Below, piece after piece: positions 1 through 7,436 of a DNA stretch of 9,347 nt. The position numbers were made by a program, and so were the translations under genes. The DNA is taken from contig JAIXXE010000174.1 in the NCBI GenBank assembly GCA_027490875.1, positions 1-9,347 on the forward strand. Reading direction: 5' to 3'. Each line of letters opens with the position of its first letter. Within the stretch, counting starts at the first letter, position 1. The notes under the pieces were generated by a model. That model had not been told where the DNA came from and did not search any database. It was given only the letters and a program-made list of their open reading frames with translations. This DNA comes from Alphaproteobacteria bacterium. Lineage in GTDB: Bacteria > Pseudomonadota > Alphaproteobacteria > UBA2136 > UBA6156.

Positions 1-1404
1 ACCCCCAACGCCGGGTTCGATGGGAACGACAGCTTCACCTACACCGTCCTTAACGCCGATGGCGCCACCGACACCGCCACCGTCCGCATCACCGTCACCC
101 CCACCACCGTTGATGCACGGAATGATGTTGCGAGTATTGCCCGGCCTGCCGGTGGTGTTGTCAGCCAGCAGATTGCAGTGATGGCCAACGATGTAGACCC
201 CGAAGGCGATACCTTCCGGGTAACCTCGTTCACCCAACCCGCAACCGGCAGTGTTGTGTTAAACGCCAACGGTACCTTTACCTATACCTCGGTTGCCACC
301 AACGGGGCGTACACCACCACCTTTACCTACACCATTACCGATGACTGCGGCGCCACCGATACCGCTACGGTTACCGTAAACGTAGGCAGCTTTACCCCGC
401 CCGTTGTGGATGATGTTCCTCCCCCTGTGGTTGTGGCTGACGGCCCCCCAGGCCAAGGCCTTGGCGGCGGTGGCGACGGCGGCGGCGACTGCCCGGTTGC
501 CATCGACTTCGATAACAACGGGATTCACGTTATCAGCCGCAGCCTCAGCAACGCGAACTTCGACCTCAACCACGATGGTGTGGCCGAACAGACCGCTTGG
601 TTTGGCCCTCGTGAAGGGATCTTGGCTCACGACATCAACGGCAATGGCAACGTGGATGGCATCACCGAGCTGTTCAACAACCAGAATGATGCCAACGGGT
701 TCATCCACTTGGCCCGCACGATGGACAGCAACGGCGACGGGGTTGTAAATGCCCAAGACGCCGGCTGGAGCCAACTACGCATCTGGTTCGATACCGACGG
801 TAACGGCATCAGCGGTGTAGGCGAACTGCAAACGATGGAGCAATCCGGTGTTGCCAGTATTGCCACCACCACCACCGATACCGCCATCTTCTATGAAGGC
901 GCGTACATGCCGGTGGCCAGCATCGTGACGATGCAAGATGGTTCCACCCGCGTGGCTGGAGACGTGTTCTTCACCAACACCAACGACGGCGAAGTGCACG
1001 GCGCTGCCACCAACGACCTGCTGGTATTCAGCCAAACCGCCCATCTGTACGATGGCGGCAGCGCTGGCTACGATACCCTCTGGGTCCAGCAAGGCGGCGT
1101 AAACCTCACGCTCGGCCAGGCCGAAACCGACCTAAAGAGCGTTGAAGCAGTCAACATGCACAACGGCAAGGCCGACAGCCTGACCCTGAACATGGCCGAC
1201 CTGCTGCAGTTCTCCGACGATGGCATCCTGACTGTGAAGGGCGACGTGGCCGATACCATCCACCTGGTGGGCGATGCGGCCCGCGGTGACGACGTTATCC
1301 AGAACGGTGAAGCCTTCAACAGCTACACCAGCGCCAACGGTGCCCAGTTGCTGGTGAGCGCAGGGGTGCAGGTTCAGCTGGAAGAACACCGCGCTGTTTG
1401 CTAA
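1..1404 (+). CDS. C-terminal part of a large repeat-containing, RTX-like secreted adhesin (5' end outside the window)
   Basis: The reading frame is open from base 1 to a TAA at 1402-1404, so this is the last 467 residues of a longer protein. Two copies of a cadherin/Ig-like repeat are partly visible: SFTYT at visible residues 11-15 and TFTYT at 107-111, and ATDTATV at 22-28 and again at 118-124, giving a period of 96. A Pro/Gly-rich linker follows (about 138-163). Then come five calcium-loop motifs of EF-hand/dockerin type: DFDNNG (169), DLNHDG (188), DINGNGNVDG (211), DSNGDGVVNAQD (242) and DTDGNGISGVGE (264). The tail (GYDTL at 357, then SVEAVNM and DSLTLNMADLL) resembles the C-terminus of type I secreted RTX adhesins. 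From family knowledge, such proteins are exported by an ABC/MFP/TolC-like system and act in surface attachment or biofilm. No secretion genes are visible here. The last residue is a cysteine. Exact ligand and total length are unknown. Confidence 0.85.
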   Translation, partial: TPNAGFDGNDSFTYTVLNADGATDTATVRITVTPTTVDARNDVASIARPAGGVVSQQIAVMANDVDPEGDTFRVTSFTQPATGSVVLNANGTFTYTSVATNGAYTTTFTYTITDDCGATDTATVTVNVGSFTPPVVDDVPPPVVVADGPPGQGLGGGGDGGGDCPVAIDFDNNGIHVISRSLSNANFDLNHDGVAEQTAWFGPREGILAHDINGNGNVDGITELFNNQNDANGFIHLARTMDSNGDGVVNAQDAGWSQLRIWFDTDGNGISGVGELQTMEQSGVASIATTTTDTAIFYEGAYMPVASIVTMQDGSTRVAGDVFFTNTNDGEVHGAATNDLLVFSQTAHLYDGGSAGYDTLWVQQGGVNLTLGQAETDLKSVEAVNMHNGKADSLTLNMADLLQFSDDGILTVKGDVADTIHLVGDAARGDDVIQNGEAFNSYTSANGAQLLVSAGVQVQLEEHRAVC

Positions 1405-1430
1405 AATGTCAGCCTGAAGTTAACCGAACC

Positions 1431-1460
1431 ACAACGCCACCTCAGGTGGCGTTGTATTTT
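1431..1460 (+). terminator. Rho-independent terminator-like hairpin after the adhesin gene
   Basis: A perfect 11-bp inverted repeat (1431-1441 and 1445-1455) with a TCA loop is followed by ATTTT. It lies 26 bp past the adhesin stop, as expected for its terminator. The T-tract is short. The 3' arm contains AGGTGG, a Shine-Dalgarno-like sequence 9 nt before a possible TTG start of the next gene, so the hairpin may also act as a leader structure. Confidence 0.8.
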
Positions 1461-2154
1461 GCTACCATTCGTTTTACAACGGCATAAAGTGATAGCTTAC
1501 CGCACACGCCTCTGCCCCCTTCGCCAGCCCAAAATATGGCTATGGGCGCTGGCCGTGGCGTTACCAGGCCATATTGCCTTGGCCATGGCGTTGGGCTGGC
1601 GGGGCGAAGGCACGCCGGTTGCCTGCCCCATGACTCATCCTTTAAGGGTTAGGCTGGCAGGCGACGAAGCCTTAAAGCCTAACGTGCAGCCTAGCATGCA
1701 GCCTGACATACCAAGGGCAGCGCAGGTTAAGGCGCCCCAAGTGGCCACCCAATCGGTGGCTCAGCCCAAGCCAGATTTAACCCCTCGACAGGCGAGGCCT
1801 CTTGCTGCAACACCCGAGCTATCTCAGCTTAGCCCGGCAGCAGGGCCAACGCCCCTCACCGCAGGCGCAGCCCGTATGGGTGCCATCCCAGTAGCCCAGA
1901 TTGGCTACAAGCAACCGCCGCAGCCCCCCATTTACCCCGCCGCCAGCCGTGCGCGGGGGGAAGAAGGCGTGGCCACGGTGCTGGCGTGGTTAAAAGATGC
2001 CGGCACGCCCGCCGCCATAGAATTAGCCAACAGCAGCGGGTTTCAGCGACTCGATCGTGCAGCCCTTCAGGCCGCACAGGGCTGGCAGTTTAATCACCCA
2101 GGCACGCCAACCTGGGTGCAGATTCCCGTCCGCTTTCAGCTGACAGAAAACTAA
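1459..2154 (+). CDS. TonB-family energy transducer
   Basis: The protein is up to 231 residues long. It has a short cytoplasmic N-terminus, one membrane segment (about residues 27-48, IWLWALAVALPGHIALAMAL) that contains a histidine as in TonB anchors, and a long Pro/Gln/Ala-rich periplasmic stretch (about 75-150). The C-terminal domain is of TonB type: PPIYPAASRARGEEGVA, then ANSSGF, LDRAALQAAQGWQF and finally VQIPVRFQL. TonB proteins couple the proton gradient, through ExbB/ExbD, to outer-membrane receptors for iron or other scarce solutes. Neither ExbBD nor a receptor is in the window. The start is uncertain. TTG at 1459 has AGGTGG 9 nt upstream but lies on the preceding hairpin's T-tract. 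GTG at 1489 would still leave about 15 residues before the membrane segment, but it has a poor ribosome site. The gene converges on the permease gene. No Fur-box-like palindrome was seen upstream. Confidence 0.82.
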   Translation: MLPFVLQRHKVIAYRTRLCPLRQPKIWLWALAVALPGHIALAMALGWRGEGTPVACPMTHPLRVRLAGDEALKPNVQPSMQPDIPRAAQVKAPQVATQSVAQPKPDLTPRQARPLAATPELSQLSPAAGPTPLTAGAARMGAIPVAQIGYKQPPQPPIYPAASRARGEEGVATVLAWLKDAGTPAAIELANSSGFQRLDRAALQAAQGWQFNHPGTPTWVQIPVRFQLTEN

Positions 2155-2164
2155 CCGCCTTCGC

Positions 2165-3523
2165 CTACATATACACCACCCAAAAGTAGCCGGTCGCAAT
2201 CAACACACCCAGCAGCATGAGGGGGAAGGCCACCTTAATGTACTGCACAAAACCAATCAGGTAGTTTTGTTTGGCCGCCAGCCCAGCCATCACAAGGTTG
2301 CTGCTGGCCCCAATGATCGTCCCGTTGCCGCCCAAGCAGGCACCTGCCGCCAGGGCCCACCACAGCGGCTGCGTCTGTTCGGGGGTGCCCAGTTGCGGGG
2401 CCACCTGCTGCAGTAACGGAATCATCGTCGCCACATACGGCACGTTATCCACAAACGCAGAAAGGATCGCGCTGCCCCACAGTACCCACAGCATCGCCGC
2501 ATGAATATCGCCGCCGGTAAGGGCCAACAGGTAGGTGGCCAGCAGGTCAATCACGCCAGCCTTGATAAGCCCCGTCACCAACACGAACAGACCAACAAAA
2601 AACAGCAGGGTCACCCACTCGGCATCCGCCACGGCATTCTGAACCTTATGGTGCTGCCGTTCTTCGTTCTGCCCCAAGGCCTCCCACAGCCCTAAAAAGA
2701 CTGCCCCACCCATCGCCACACTGGCCAACTTCAGGCCCGTCAGGTCGGTGGTGAGGAACCCTACCAGCACCAAGCCCAACGTCACCAGGCACCGCACCAG
2801 CAGTTTTTTATTTTTAATAGCTTTTCGCGGGTCCTTGGCCAAGATTTCCGCACGGGCGGCTTTGCTCGCCACCAGCTGTTTACGCCAGAGCAACACCATC
2901 ACCCCAAGCAAAATCAAATTCACCAACACTGAAAGCGGGGCCATATTCCGGAACACTTCCAGATAACTGAAGTGGGTCGCGCTGCCAATCAGCATCAGGG
3001 TTGGGTCGCCCACCACCGTGGAAAAACCACCAATGTTGGCCGCAAAAATCGAACTGATAATAAAAGGAAAGGGGGAAATCTTAAGTGTCTGGGCAAAGGC
3101 CAGCGCGATGGGGCCGACCAGCAGGATGGTCGTCACGTTGCCCATCAGGGCCGACCCAACCATCGTCACCAAATTCATCACCACCAGCAACCCCAACGGC
3201 TTGGCCTCTACCAAGCGTGCGCCCTTTAAGGCAAGGTAGTCAAACAACCCGGTCAGTTTGGTAATCCCCACAATAATCATCATCCCCAGCAGCAGGCCCA
3301 GGGTGTTAAAATCAATCGCGGCAATCGCCTGATCCTGATTCAGCACACCGGCGTAAATCATCAAGCCAGCACCCGCCAGCGCCACCAACGCACGGTTGAC
3401 GCGCTCGCTTAAAATCAGGGCATAGACCAACAGAAAAATCCCAACCGCCAAAGGTATGACTGGTAAATCCAAGATGGGCATCGAAGGCGCTGCAAGCGCC
3501 GCAGCGGAAGCGACATTAGCCAT
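2165..3523 (-). CDS. ArsB/NhaD-type (ion transporter superfamily) permease, probable Na+/H+ antiporter
   Basis: This 452-residue, very hydrophobic protein has about ten or more membrane segments. It shows the paired half-repeat signatures of the ArsB/NhaD and OCA2 P-protein group. GNVTT (128-132) mirrors DNVPY (359-363), and GGFSTVVGDPT (165-175) mirrors GGNGTIIGASSN (398-409). AEW (301-303) opens the second half, after a charged cytoplasmic loop (about 215-243) and a linker (about 283-300). Family members exchange Na+ for H+ or move anions such as arsenite. No ars genes adjoin, so Na+/H+ antiport is the better guess, but the substrate cannot be read from sequence. ATG at 3523 is preceded by GAGAG with a 9-nt gap; a second ATG at residue 15 is possible. 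A 217-bp gap separates it from sucD upstream, so it may have its own promoter. No terminator is visible in the 10 bp to the convergent tonB-like stop. Confidence 0.85.
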   Translation of the reverse strand: MANVASAAALAAPSMPILDLPVIPLAVGIFLLVYALILSERVNRALVALAGAGLMIYAGVLNQDQAIAAIDFNTLGLLLGMMIIVGITKLTGLFDYLALKGARLVEAKPLGLLVVMNLVTMVGSALMGNVTTILLVGPIALAFAQTLKISPFPFIISSIFAANIGGFSTVVGDPTLMLIGSATHFSYLEVFRNMAPLSVLVNLILLGVMVLLWRKQLVASKAARAEILAKDPRKAIKNKKLLVRCLVTLGLVLVGFLTTDLTGLKLASVAMGGAVFLGLWEALGQNEERQHHKVQNAVADAEWVTLLFFVGLFVLVTGLIKAGVIDLLATYLLALTGGDIHAAMLWVLWGSAILSAFVDNVPYVATMIPLLQQVAPQLGTPEQTQPLWWALAAGACLGGNGTIIGASSNLVMAGLAAKQNYLIGFVQYIKVAFPLMLLGVLIATGYFWVVYM

Positions 3524-3644
3524 AAAATAAATCTCTCGTTTTGTTTCAGCAGCCGTGCCACGCGCTTCTTCCCATGCGCGTTTAATATATCGTCGTAGCC
3601 ATTCTGCTATTCGTTACGTCCCCTATAAGGGTGATAACCGGCGC

Positions 3645-3673
3645 GGTTTACGCCCGCTCTCTCACACTGTCAA
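3645..3673 (-). promoter_or_regulatory. Possible sigma-70-type promoter for the permease gene
   Basis: A perfect -35 box TTGACA (3673-3668) is followed after exactly 17 bp by TAAACC (3650-3645), which matches the -10 consensus at three of six positions. The site would give a leader of about 115 nt. The -10 is weak, so this is only a candidate. The remainder of the 3524-3740 gap holds a 7-bp inverted repeat CGAATAA/TTATTCG (3685-3691, 3704-3710) and the palindrome AGGTTAACCT (3717-3726). Neither is followed by a T-run, so no clear terminator for sucD was found. Confidence 0.3.
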
Positions 3674-3740
3674 GCATTGTCGCCCGAATAAACAACGGGA
3701 AGATTATTCGTGTGGCAGGTTAACCTGATTGGGGTAAAGT

Positions 3741-4628
3741 CTAACCCAAAATCCGCTTCACTGCCGCGCCGATGTCGCTGGTGGTTTGTACCATCACCAC
3801 ACCTGCCTGTTGAAGGGCTGCAATCTTGGCTTCGGCGGTGTCGTTACCACCCGAGATAATCGCTCCCGCATGGCCCATGCGTTTGCCTTTGGGCGCACTG
3901 GCACCGGCAATGAAGCCCACCACGGGCTTGGTCAAGGCCGACTTTATATAATCCGCAGCCTCAATCTCGGCCATCCCGCCAATCTCGCCAATCATCACAA
4001 TGGCCTCGGTCTGGGGGTCATTTTCAAAGGCGCTTAAAACCTGAATAAAGTTGGTGCCATGCACGGGGTCGCCACCAATCCCCACACAGGTGCTTTGGCC
4101 GAGGCCTACATCGGTCGTTTGCTTCACCGCCTCATAGGTCAGGGTGCCTGATTTGCTCACCACCCCTACCCGACCTTTCATGTGAATATGCGCAGGCATA
4201 ATCCCGATCTTGCAGCCCGTACCGTTCTCGCCGGGTGTAATCACACCGGGGCAGTTGGGGCCAATCAGGCGCATGGTGCATTTGGGGTCCATCAGTTTGC
4301 GCTTCACCCGCACCATATCCAGCACCGGAATGCCTTCGGTAATGCAAACGCACAGGCGCACGCCAGCGGCTTCGGCCTCTAAAATCGCGTCGGCGGCACC
4401 AGCTGGCGGCACGTAAATCACGCTGGCTTCAGCACCGGTTTCGTGCAGCGCTTCGGCCATGGTGTTGTACACCGGCAAGCCCAGATGCGTGGTGCCGCCT
4501 TTACCGGGCGTTACTCCACCCACATAGCGGGTGCCGTATTTAAGCCCCTGCTCGGTATGAAAGGTGCCGTTTTTGCCAGTAAAACCTTGTGTAATCACTT
4601 TGGTTTCGGGGGTGATGAAGATGGACAT
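3741..4628 (-). CDS. sucD: Succinyl-CoA synthetase (succinate-CoA ligase), alpha subunit
   Basis: This 295-residue protein is full length for the family. It interconverts succinyl-CoA, nucleoside diphosphate and phosphate with succinate, CoA and NTP in the TCA cycle, as a complex with SucC. Visible landmarks are the CoA-binding GFTGKNGTFH (15-24), GPNCPGVI (123-130), SKSGTLTYE (158-166), GIGGDPVHGT (183-192) and the phosphohistidine site RMGHAGAIISGG with His253. The ATG at 4628 lies 9 nt after the stop of the MazG-type gene. The AGGGA Shine-Dalgarno overlaps that stop codon, so translation of sucD is probably coupled to the inserted gene rather than directly to sucC. Composition matches the surrounding genes and contrasts with the AT-richer gene just upstream. 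Confidence 0.97.
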   Translation of the reverse strand: MSIFITPETKVITQGFTGKNGTFHTEQGLKYGTRYVGGVTPGKGGTTHLGLPVYNTMAEALHETGAEASVIYVPPAGAADAILEAEAAGVRLCVCITEGIPVLDMVRVKRKLMDPKCTMRLIGPNCPGVITPGENGTGCKIGIMPAHIHMKGRVGVVSKSGTLTYEAVKQTTDVGLGQSTCVGIGGDPVHGTNFIQVLSAFENDPQTEAIVMIGEIGGMAEIEAADYIKSALTKPVVGFIAGASAPKGKRMGHAGAIISGGNDTAEAKIAALQQAGVVMVQTTSDIGAAVKRILG

Positions 4629-4637
4629 AACGATTCC

Positions 4638-5081
4638 CTACTCTTGCTGCTCTTGTTGCTTTAATTGCTTTTTAACCGATTGCCAAATTTCTTCACTTAC
4701 ATCTAACGGTAAAGTCTCCCAAGTAAACCCGCGTGCAAACACTTGTTCTTCTTGCATCGCTTTACGGGTTAGCCAGCGTTTCGCAAAGCTTTCTAAAGCT
4801 TCATCAAAGTCAATATTTTGAGCACGACACACGTTCAAAAGAGAGAAAATAACATCTCCAATTTCGCCTTGGATTGCCTTCGGCCCCTCTTTTTCACGAA
4901 TCGCTTGCGTTAGTTCTTTTACTTCATCTTCTAAATCAAGCAATTCCGCATCAGGTTGGCCATCGTATTTGGTGAAAGTATGATTGTGCATCACAGCACT
5001 TTTCATCGCTTCAACTAATAGCCTCGCTGTTGGGAGCGTGCCCAATTTGGCTTGCGTTGCAACGGCCCAACGATCAGTCAT
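4638..5081 (-). CDS. MazG-type nucleotide pyrophosphohydrolase, inserted between sucC and sucD
   Basis: This 147-residue protein has one all-alpha MazG domain. The metal-binding signature is visible as EDEVKEL (51-57, with E53 and E56) and, after a helix, GEIGDVIFSLLNV (72-84, with E73 and D76), followed by DFDEALESFAKRW (91-103). From family knowledge, MazG-type enzymes hydrolyse NTPs or dNTPs to NMP and pyrophosphate, as housecleaning or during stress. The exact substrate is not readable. ATG at 5081 is chosen because it lies 1 nt after the sucC stop and has GGAAG just upstream; an upstream in-frame extension to 5222 only overlaps sucC and is rejected. GC is about 44% by hand count, clearly below the genes on both sides, which suggests acquisition from another genome. 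The tail is Gln/Glu/Lys rich (LKQQEQQE). It would be transcribed with the sucCD operon. Confidence 0.85.
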   Translation of the reverse strand: MTDRWAVATQAKLGTLPTARLLVEAMKSAVMHNHTFTKYDGQPDAELLDLEDEVKELTQAIREKEGPKAIQGEIGDVIFSLLNVCRAQNIDFDEALESFAKRWLTRKAMQEEQVFARGFTWETLPLDVSEEIWQSVKKQLKQQEQQE

Positions 5082-5082
5082 A

Positions 5083-6258
5083 TTACTTCCCAATCGCCGC
5101 CACAATTTTCTCGGCGGCATCCTTGAGGCTATGCCCCGCAATAATCGGCAGCCCACTCTCGGCCAGGATTTTATTGCCCAGCTCCACATTGGTGCCTTCC
5201 AGTCGCACCACCATCGGCACATGCAACTTCACGGCGCGGGCGGCCGCCACAATCCCGTTGGCGATGGTATCGCACTTCATAATCCCACCAAAAATGTTGA
5301 TGAGAATGCCTTTCACCTGCGTATCGCCCAGCAGAATTTTCAGCGCAGCGGTAACCTTCGCCTCATCGGCGCCACCGCCCACATCCAGAAAGTTCGCGGG
5401 CGCGGCCCCTTTGGCTTCGCCAATATGCTTGATGATATCCATCGTGGCCATCGCCAGCCCCGCACCATTCACCATGCAGCCGATGTTCCCATCCAGCCCC
5501 ACATAGTTAAGGTCGTATTTGCGGGCCTCGGTTTCGCGCGGGTCGTGCTGGGTGGTATCATCCAGCGCGGCCAGGTCGGGGTGGCGGAACAGCCCGTTGT
5601 CATCCAGCACCACCTTGCCATCCAGCGCCTGAATGTCGCCGTCCTTCGTTACCACCAGCGGGTTGATTTCAATGATCGCCGCATCGGTTTCAAGGTACAT
5701 TTTATACAGGTTCAACATAAAGATTACGGCCTTGCCCACCTGCGGGCCTTCCAGGCCCAGCGCAAAGGCCAGGTTACGGGCCTGATAGGCCTGCAACCCC
5801 AGCGCGGGGTCAACCGTTTCCTTAATAATTTTCTCGGGGGTTTCGTGCGCCACCTTTTCAATCTCTACACCGCCTTCGGTGCTGGCCATCACCACCAGTC
5901 GCCCCGCGCTTCTATCCAGCAAAATTGCCAAGTAAAGCTCACGCGCAATCTCAATCCCCACCGTCACGAACACGCTGTTCACCGGCTGACCCTTGGCATC
6001 GGTCTGGTAGGTAATCAGGTTACGGCCAAGCATCCCAGCCGCCGCCACGCCCGCTTCCTTGGGGGTCTTTACCAACTTCACGCCACCCGCCTTACCGCGC
6101 CCGCCCGCGTGCACCTGTGCCTTTACCACGTAAAGGGAAGAGTTCAGCTTTTCCGCTGCCAGTTCGGCCTCGGCAGGGTTCTTGGCTAAAATCCCCGGCG
6201 GCACAGCCACACCATATTTGCTAAAAAGGTCGCGGGTTTGATATTCGTGGAGGTTCAT
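5083..6258 (-). CDS. sucC: Succinyl-CoA synthetase (ADP-forming type), beta subunit
   Basis: This 391-residue protein is full length. It provides the nucleotide-binding ATP-grasp half of succinyl-CoA synthetase and pairs with SucD. It opens with MNLHEYQTRDLF, as usual for SucC. The ATP-grasp lysine and glycine loop are at K46 and AGGRGKAGG (51-59). Metal-binding residues are in EINP (197-200) and around ALDGK (211-215). The ligase domain shows NIGCMVNGAG (258-267), LDVGGGA (291-297), NIFGGIMKCD (321-330) and VRLEGTNVELG (351-361). ATG at 6258 follows the mdh stop by 18 nt, with only a weak GGA/GAG ribosome site, consistent with cotranscription from mdh. The TAA at 5085-5083 is separated by one base from the ATG of the MazG-type gene. 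In most alphaproteobacteria sucD would follow directly. Confidence 0.97.
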   Translation of the reverse strand: MNLHEYQTRDLFSKYGVAVPPGILAKNPAEAELAAEKLNSSLYVVKAQVHAGGRGKAGGVKLVKTPKEAGVAAAGMLGRNLITYQTDAKGQPVNSVFVTVGIEIARELYLAILLDRSAGRLVVMASTEGGVEIEKVAHETPEKIIKETVDPALGLQAYQARNLAFALGLEGPQVGKAVIFMLNLYKMYLETDAAIIEINPLVVTKDGDIQALDGKVVLDDNGLFRHPDLAALDDTTQHDPRETEARKYDLNYVGLDGNIGCMVNGAGLAMATMDIIKHIGEAKGAAPANFLDVGGGADEAKVTAALKILLGDTQVKGILINIFGGIMKCDTIANGIVAAARAVKLHVPMVVRLEGTNVELGNKILAESGLPIIAGHSLKDAAEKIVAAIGK

Positions 6259-6276
6259 GCTGCTCGGTTCCGTTGT

Positions 6277-7230
6277 TTAAACTTTTGTCGCCTTAATCAA
6301 ATCCTTCACCGCACTCACGCTGCCGGCCAGCATCTTGGCTTCAGCGGCGGAGAGGCTCACTTCCACAATCTCTTCCACGCCGTTCTTGCCAATGATGGCT
6401 GGCACGCCCACGTACAGGTTCTTCACGCCATACTCGCCTTTGCAGTAGGCGGCCACGGGCAGAATGCGGCGCTCGTTGCGCAAATAGGCCTGCGCCATGG
6501 CCAGCGCGCTGCTGGCGGGCGCATAGAAGGCGCTCCCGGTTTTCAGCAGGTTCACAATCTCGGCGCCGCCGTTGCGGGCGCGCACAATCATGTCATCCAG
6601 TTCCTTTTGGCTTAAACGGCCAGACTTCACCAAATCCTTCAGCGGAATCCCTGCAACAGAGGTGCAGCTTACCATCGGCACCATGGTGTCGCCGTGGCCA
6701 CCCAACACAAAGGTCCGAATATCCTTGATGCTCACCTTCAGCTTCTCGCTCAGGAACATCGCAAAGCGGGAACTATCCAGTACCCCCGCCATCCCCACCA
6801 CCATGCTGGGCTTGAAGCCGGTAACTTTCTGCATCACATAAACCATGGCATCGAGCGGATTGGTAATCACAATCACAAACGCATCGGCCGCATGCTTTTT
6901 AATCTCGGCACCGACTTTCTGGATAATCCCCGTGTTAATCGCCACCAAGTCATCGCGGCTCATACCGGGCTTACGCGGCACACCTGCGGTCACAATCACC
7001 ACATCGGCGCCCTTGATAGCCTTGTAATCGTTGCTCCCCACCAAATGAGGCTCAAAGCCTTCCACTGCACCGGCTTGCATAATATCCAAAGCCTTACCCT
7101 GCGGCACGCCTTCCGCCACATCCACCACCACCACCTCACCGAGGTTTTTAAGAGCACTCAGCAACGCCAACGTGCCGCCAATCTGGCCAGCACCAATCAG
7201 GGCGATTTTAGGAGAACGGGGGGCAGGCAT
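6277..7230 (-). CDS. mdh: Malate dehydrogenase, NAD-dependent, LDH-like type
   Basis: This 317-residue protein oxidises malate to oxaloacetate with NAD+ in the TCA cycle. Features, counted from the chosen ATG, are the dinucleotide fold GAGQIG (13-18), Asp37 at the end of the second strand (NAD preference), substrate arginines in GVPRKPGMSRDD (R86, R92), ITNPLD with N124, LDSSRF with D152 and R155, and the catalytic histidine of GGHGDTMVP (H179). The form is the LDH-like MDH common in alphaproteobacteria. ATG at 7230 is preferred over an in-frame TTG at 7236, because AAGGA lies 8 nt before the ATG but only about 2 nt before the TTG. It is the first gene of the mdh-sucC-mazG-sucD group. A strong terminator at 7371-7396 insulates it from the gene upstream, so its promoter should lie in 7231-7370. 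No convincing -35/-10 pair was found there. Confidence 0.96.
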   Translation of the reverse strand: MPAPRSPKIALIGAGQIGGTLALLSALKNLGEVVVVDVAEGVPQGKALDIMQAGAVEGFEPHLVGSNDYKAIKGADVVIVTAGVPRKPGMSRDDLVAINTGIIQKVGAEIKKHAADAFVIVITNPLDAMVYVMQKVTGFKPSMVVGMAGVLDSSRFAMFLSEKLKVSIKDIRTFVLGGHGDTMVPMVSCTSVAGIPLKDLVKSGRLSQKELDDMIVRARNGGAEIVNLLKTGSAFYAPASSALAMAQAYLRNERRILPVAAYCKGEYGVKNLYVGVPAIIGKNGVEEIVEVSLSAAEAKMLAGSVSAVKDLIKATKV

Positions 7231-7364
7231 GGTCAAAATCCTTTTTTTGAATGCCGCCAGCCTACGCCTTCTGGTAAAACCTGCAAGCCAAAGCCTACGG
7301 TGGTTGCCCCGTTGGGCGGCAAGTGTGACGAATGGGTAACAGTCCTGCGTCTTGACCTCCCCCT

Positions 7365-7396
7365 TAATAAAAAATCCCGCCTTTCGGCGGGATTTT
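7365..7396 (-). terminator. Strong, probably bidirectional rho-independent terminator
   Basis: A perfect 11-bp inverted repeat AAAATCCCGCC/GGCGGGATTTT (7371-7381 and 7386-7396) encloses a 4-nt loop. On the minus strand the stem runs into six Ts, then ATTAAGG; on the plus strand it ends in TTTTC. It lies 40 bp past the stop of the 96-residue gene and should end that transcript. It also shields the mdh operon from readthrough. Confidence 0.9.
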
Positions 7397-7436
7397 CTCG
7401 TGTGGAGACTTCGCGTGTGAAGTCAAACCCTCAGTT

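Noticed and set aside
259..774. Long minus-strand frame opposite the adhesin gene
   Set aside because: It is Ala/Val/Gly-rich low-complexity sequence mirroring the repetitive adhesin codons, with no motif.
3685..3710. Inverted repeat CGAATAA/TTATTCG as a sucD terminator
   Set aside because: The stem is 7 bp and AT-rich, the loop is 12 nt and no T-run follows on the minus strand.
5082..5222. N-terminal extension of the MazG-type frame into sucC
   Set aside because: The extra 47 residues are Trp/Arg-rich, lie out of frame over sucC codons and do not resemble a MazG N-terminus; ATG 5081 has its own ribosome site.
4984..6189. 401-codon open frame on the plus strand opposite sucC
   Set aside because: It lies almost wholly antisense to sucC, is full of His, Gln and Arg as expected for the complement of a GC-rich gene, and shows no recognisable domain.
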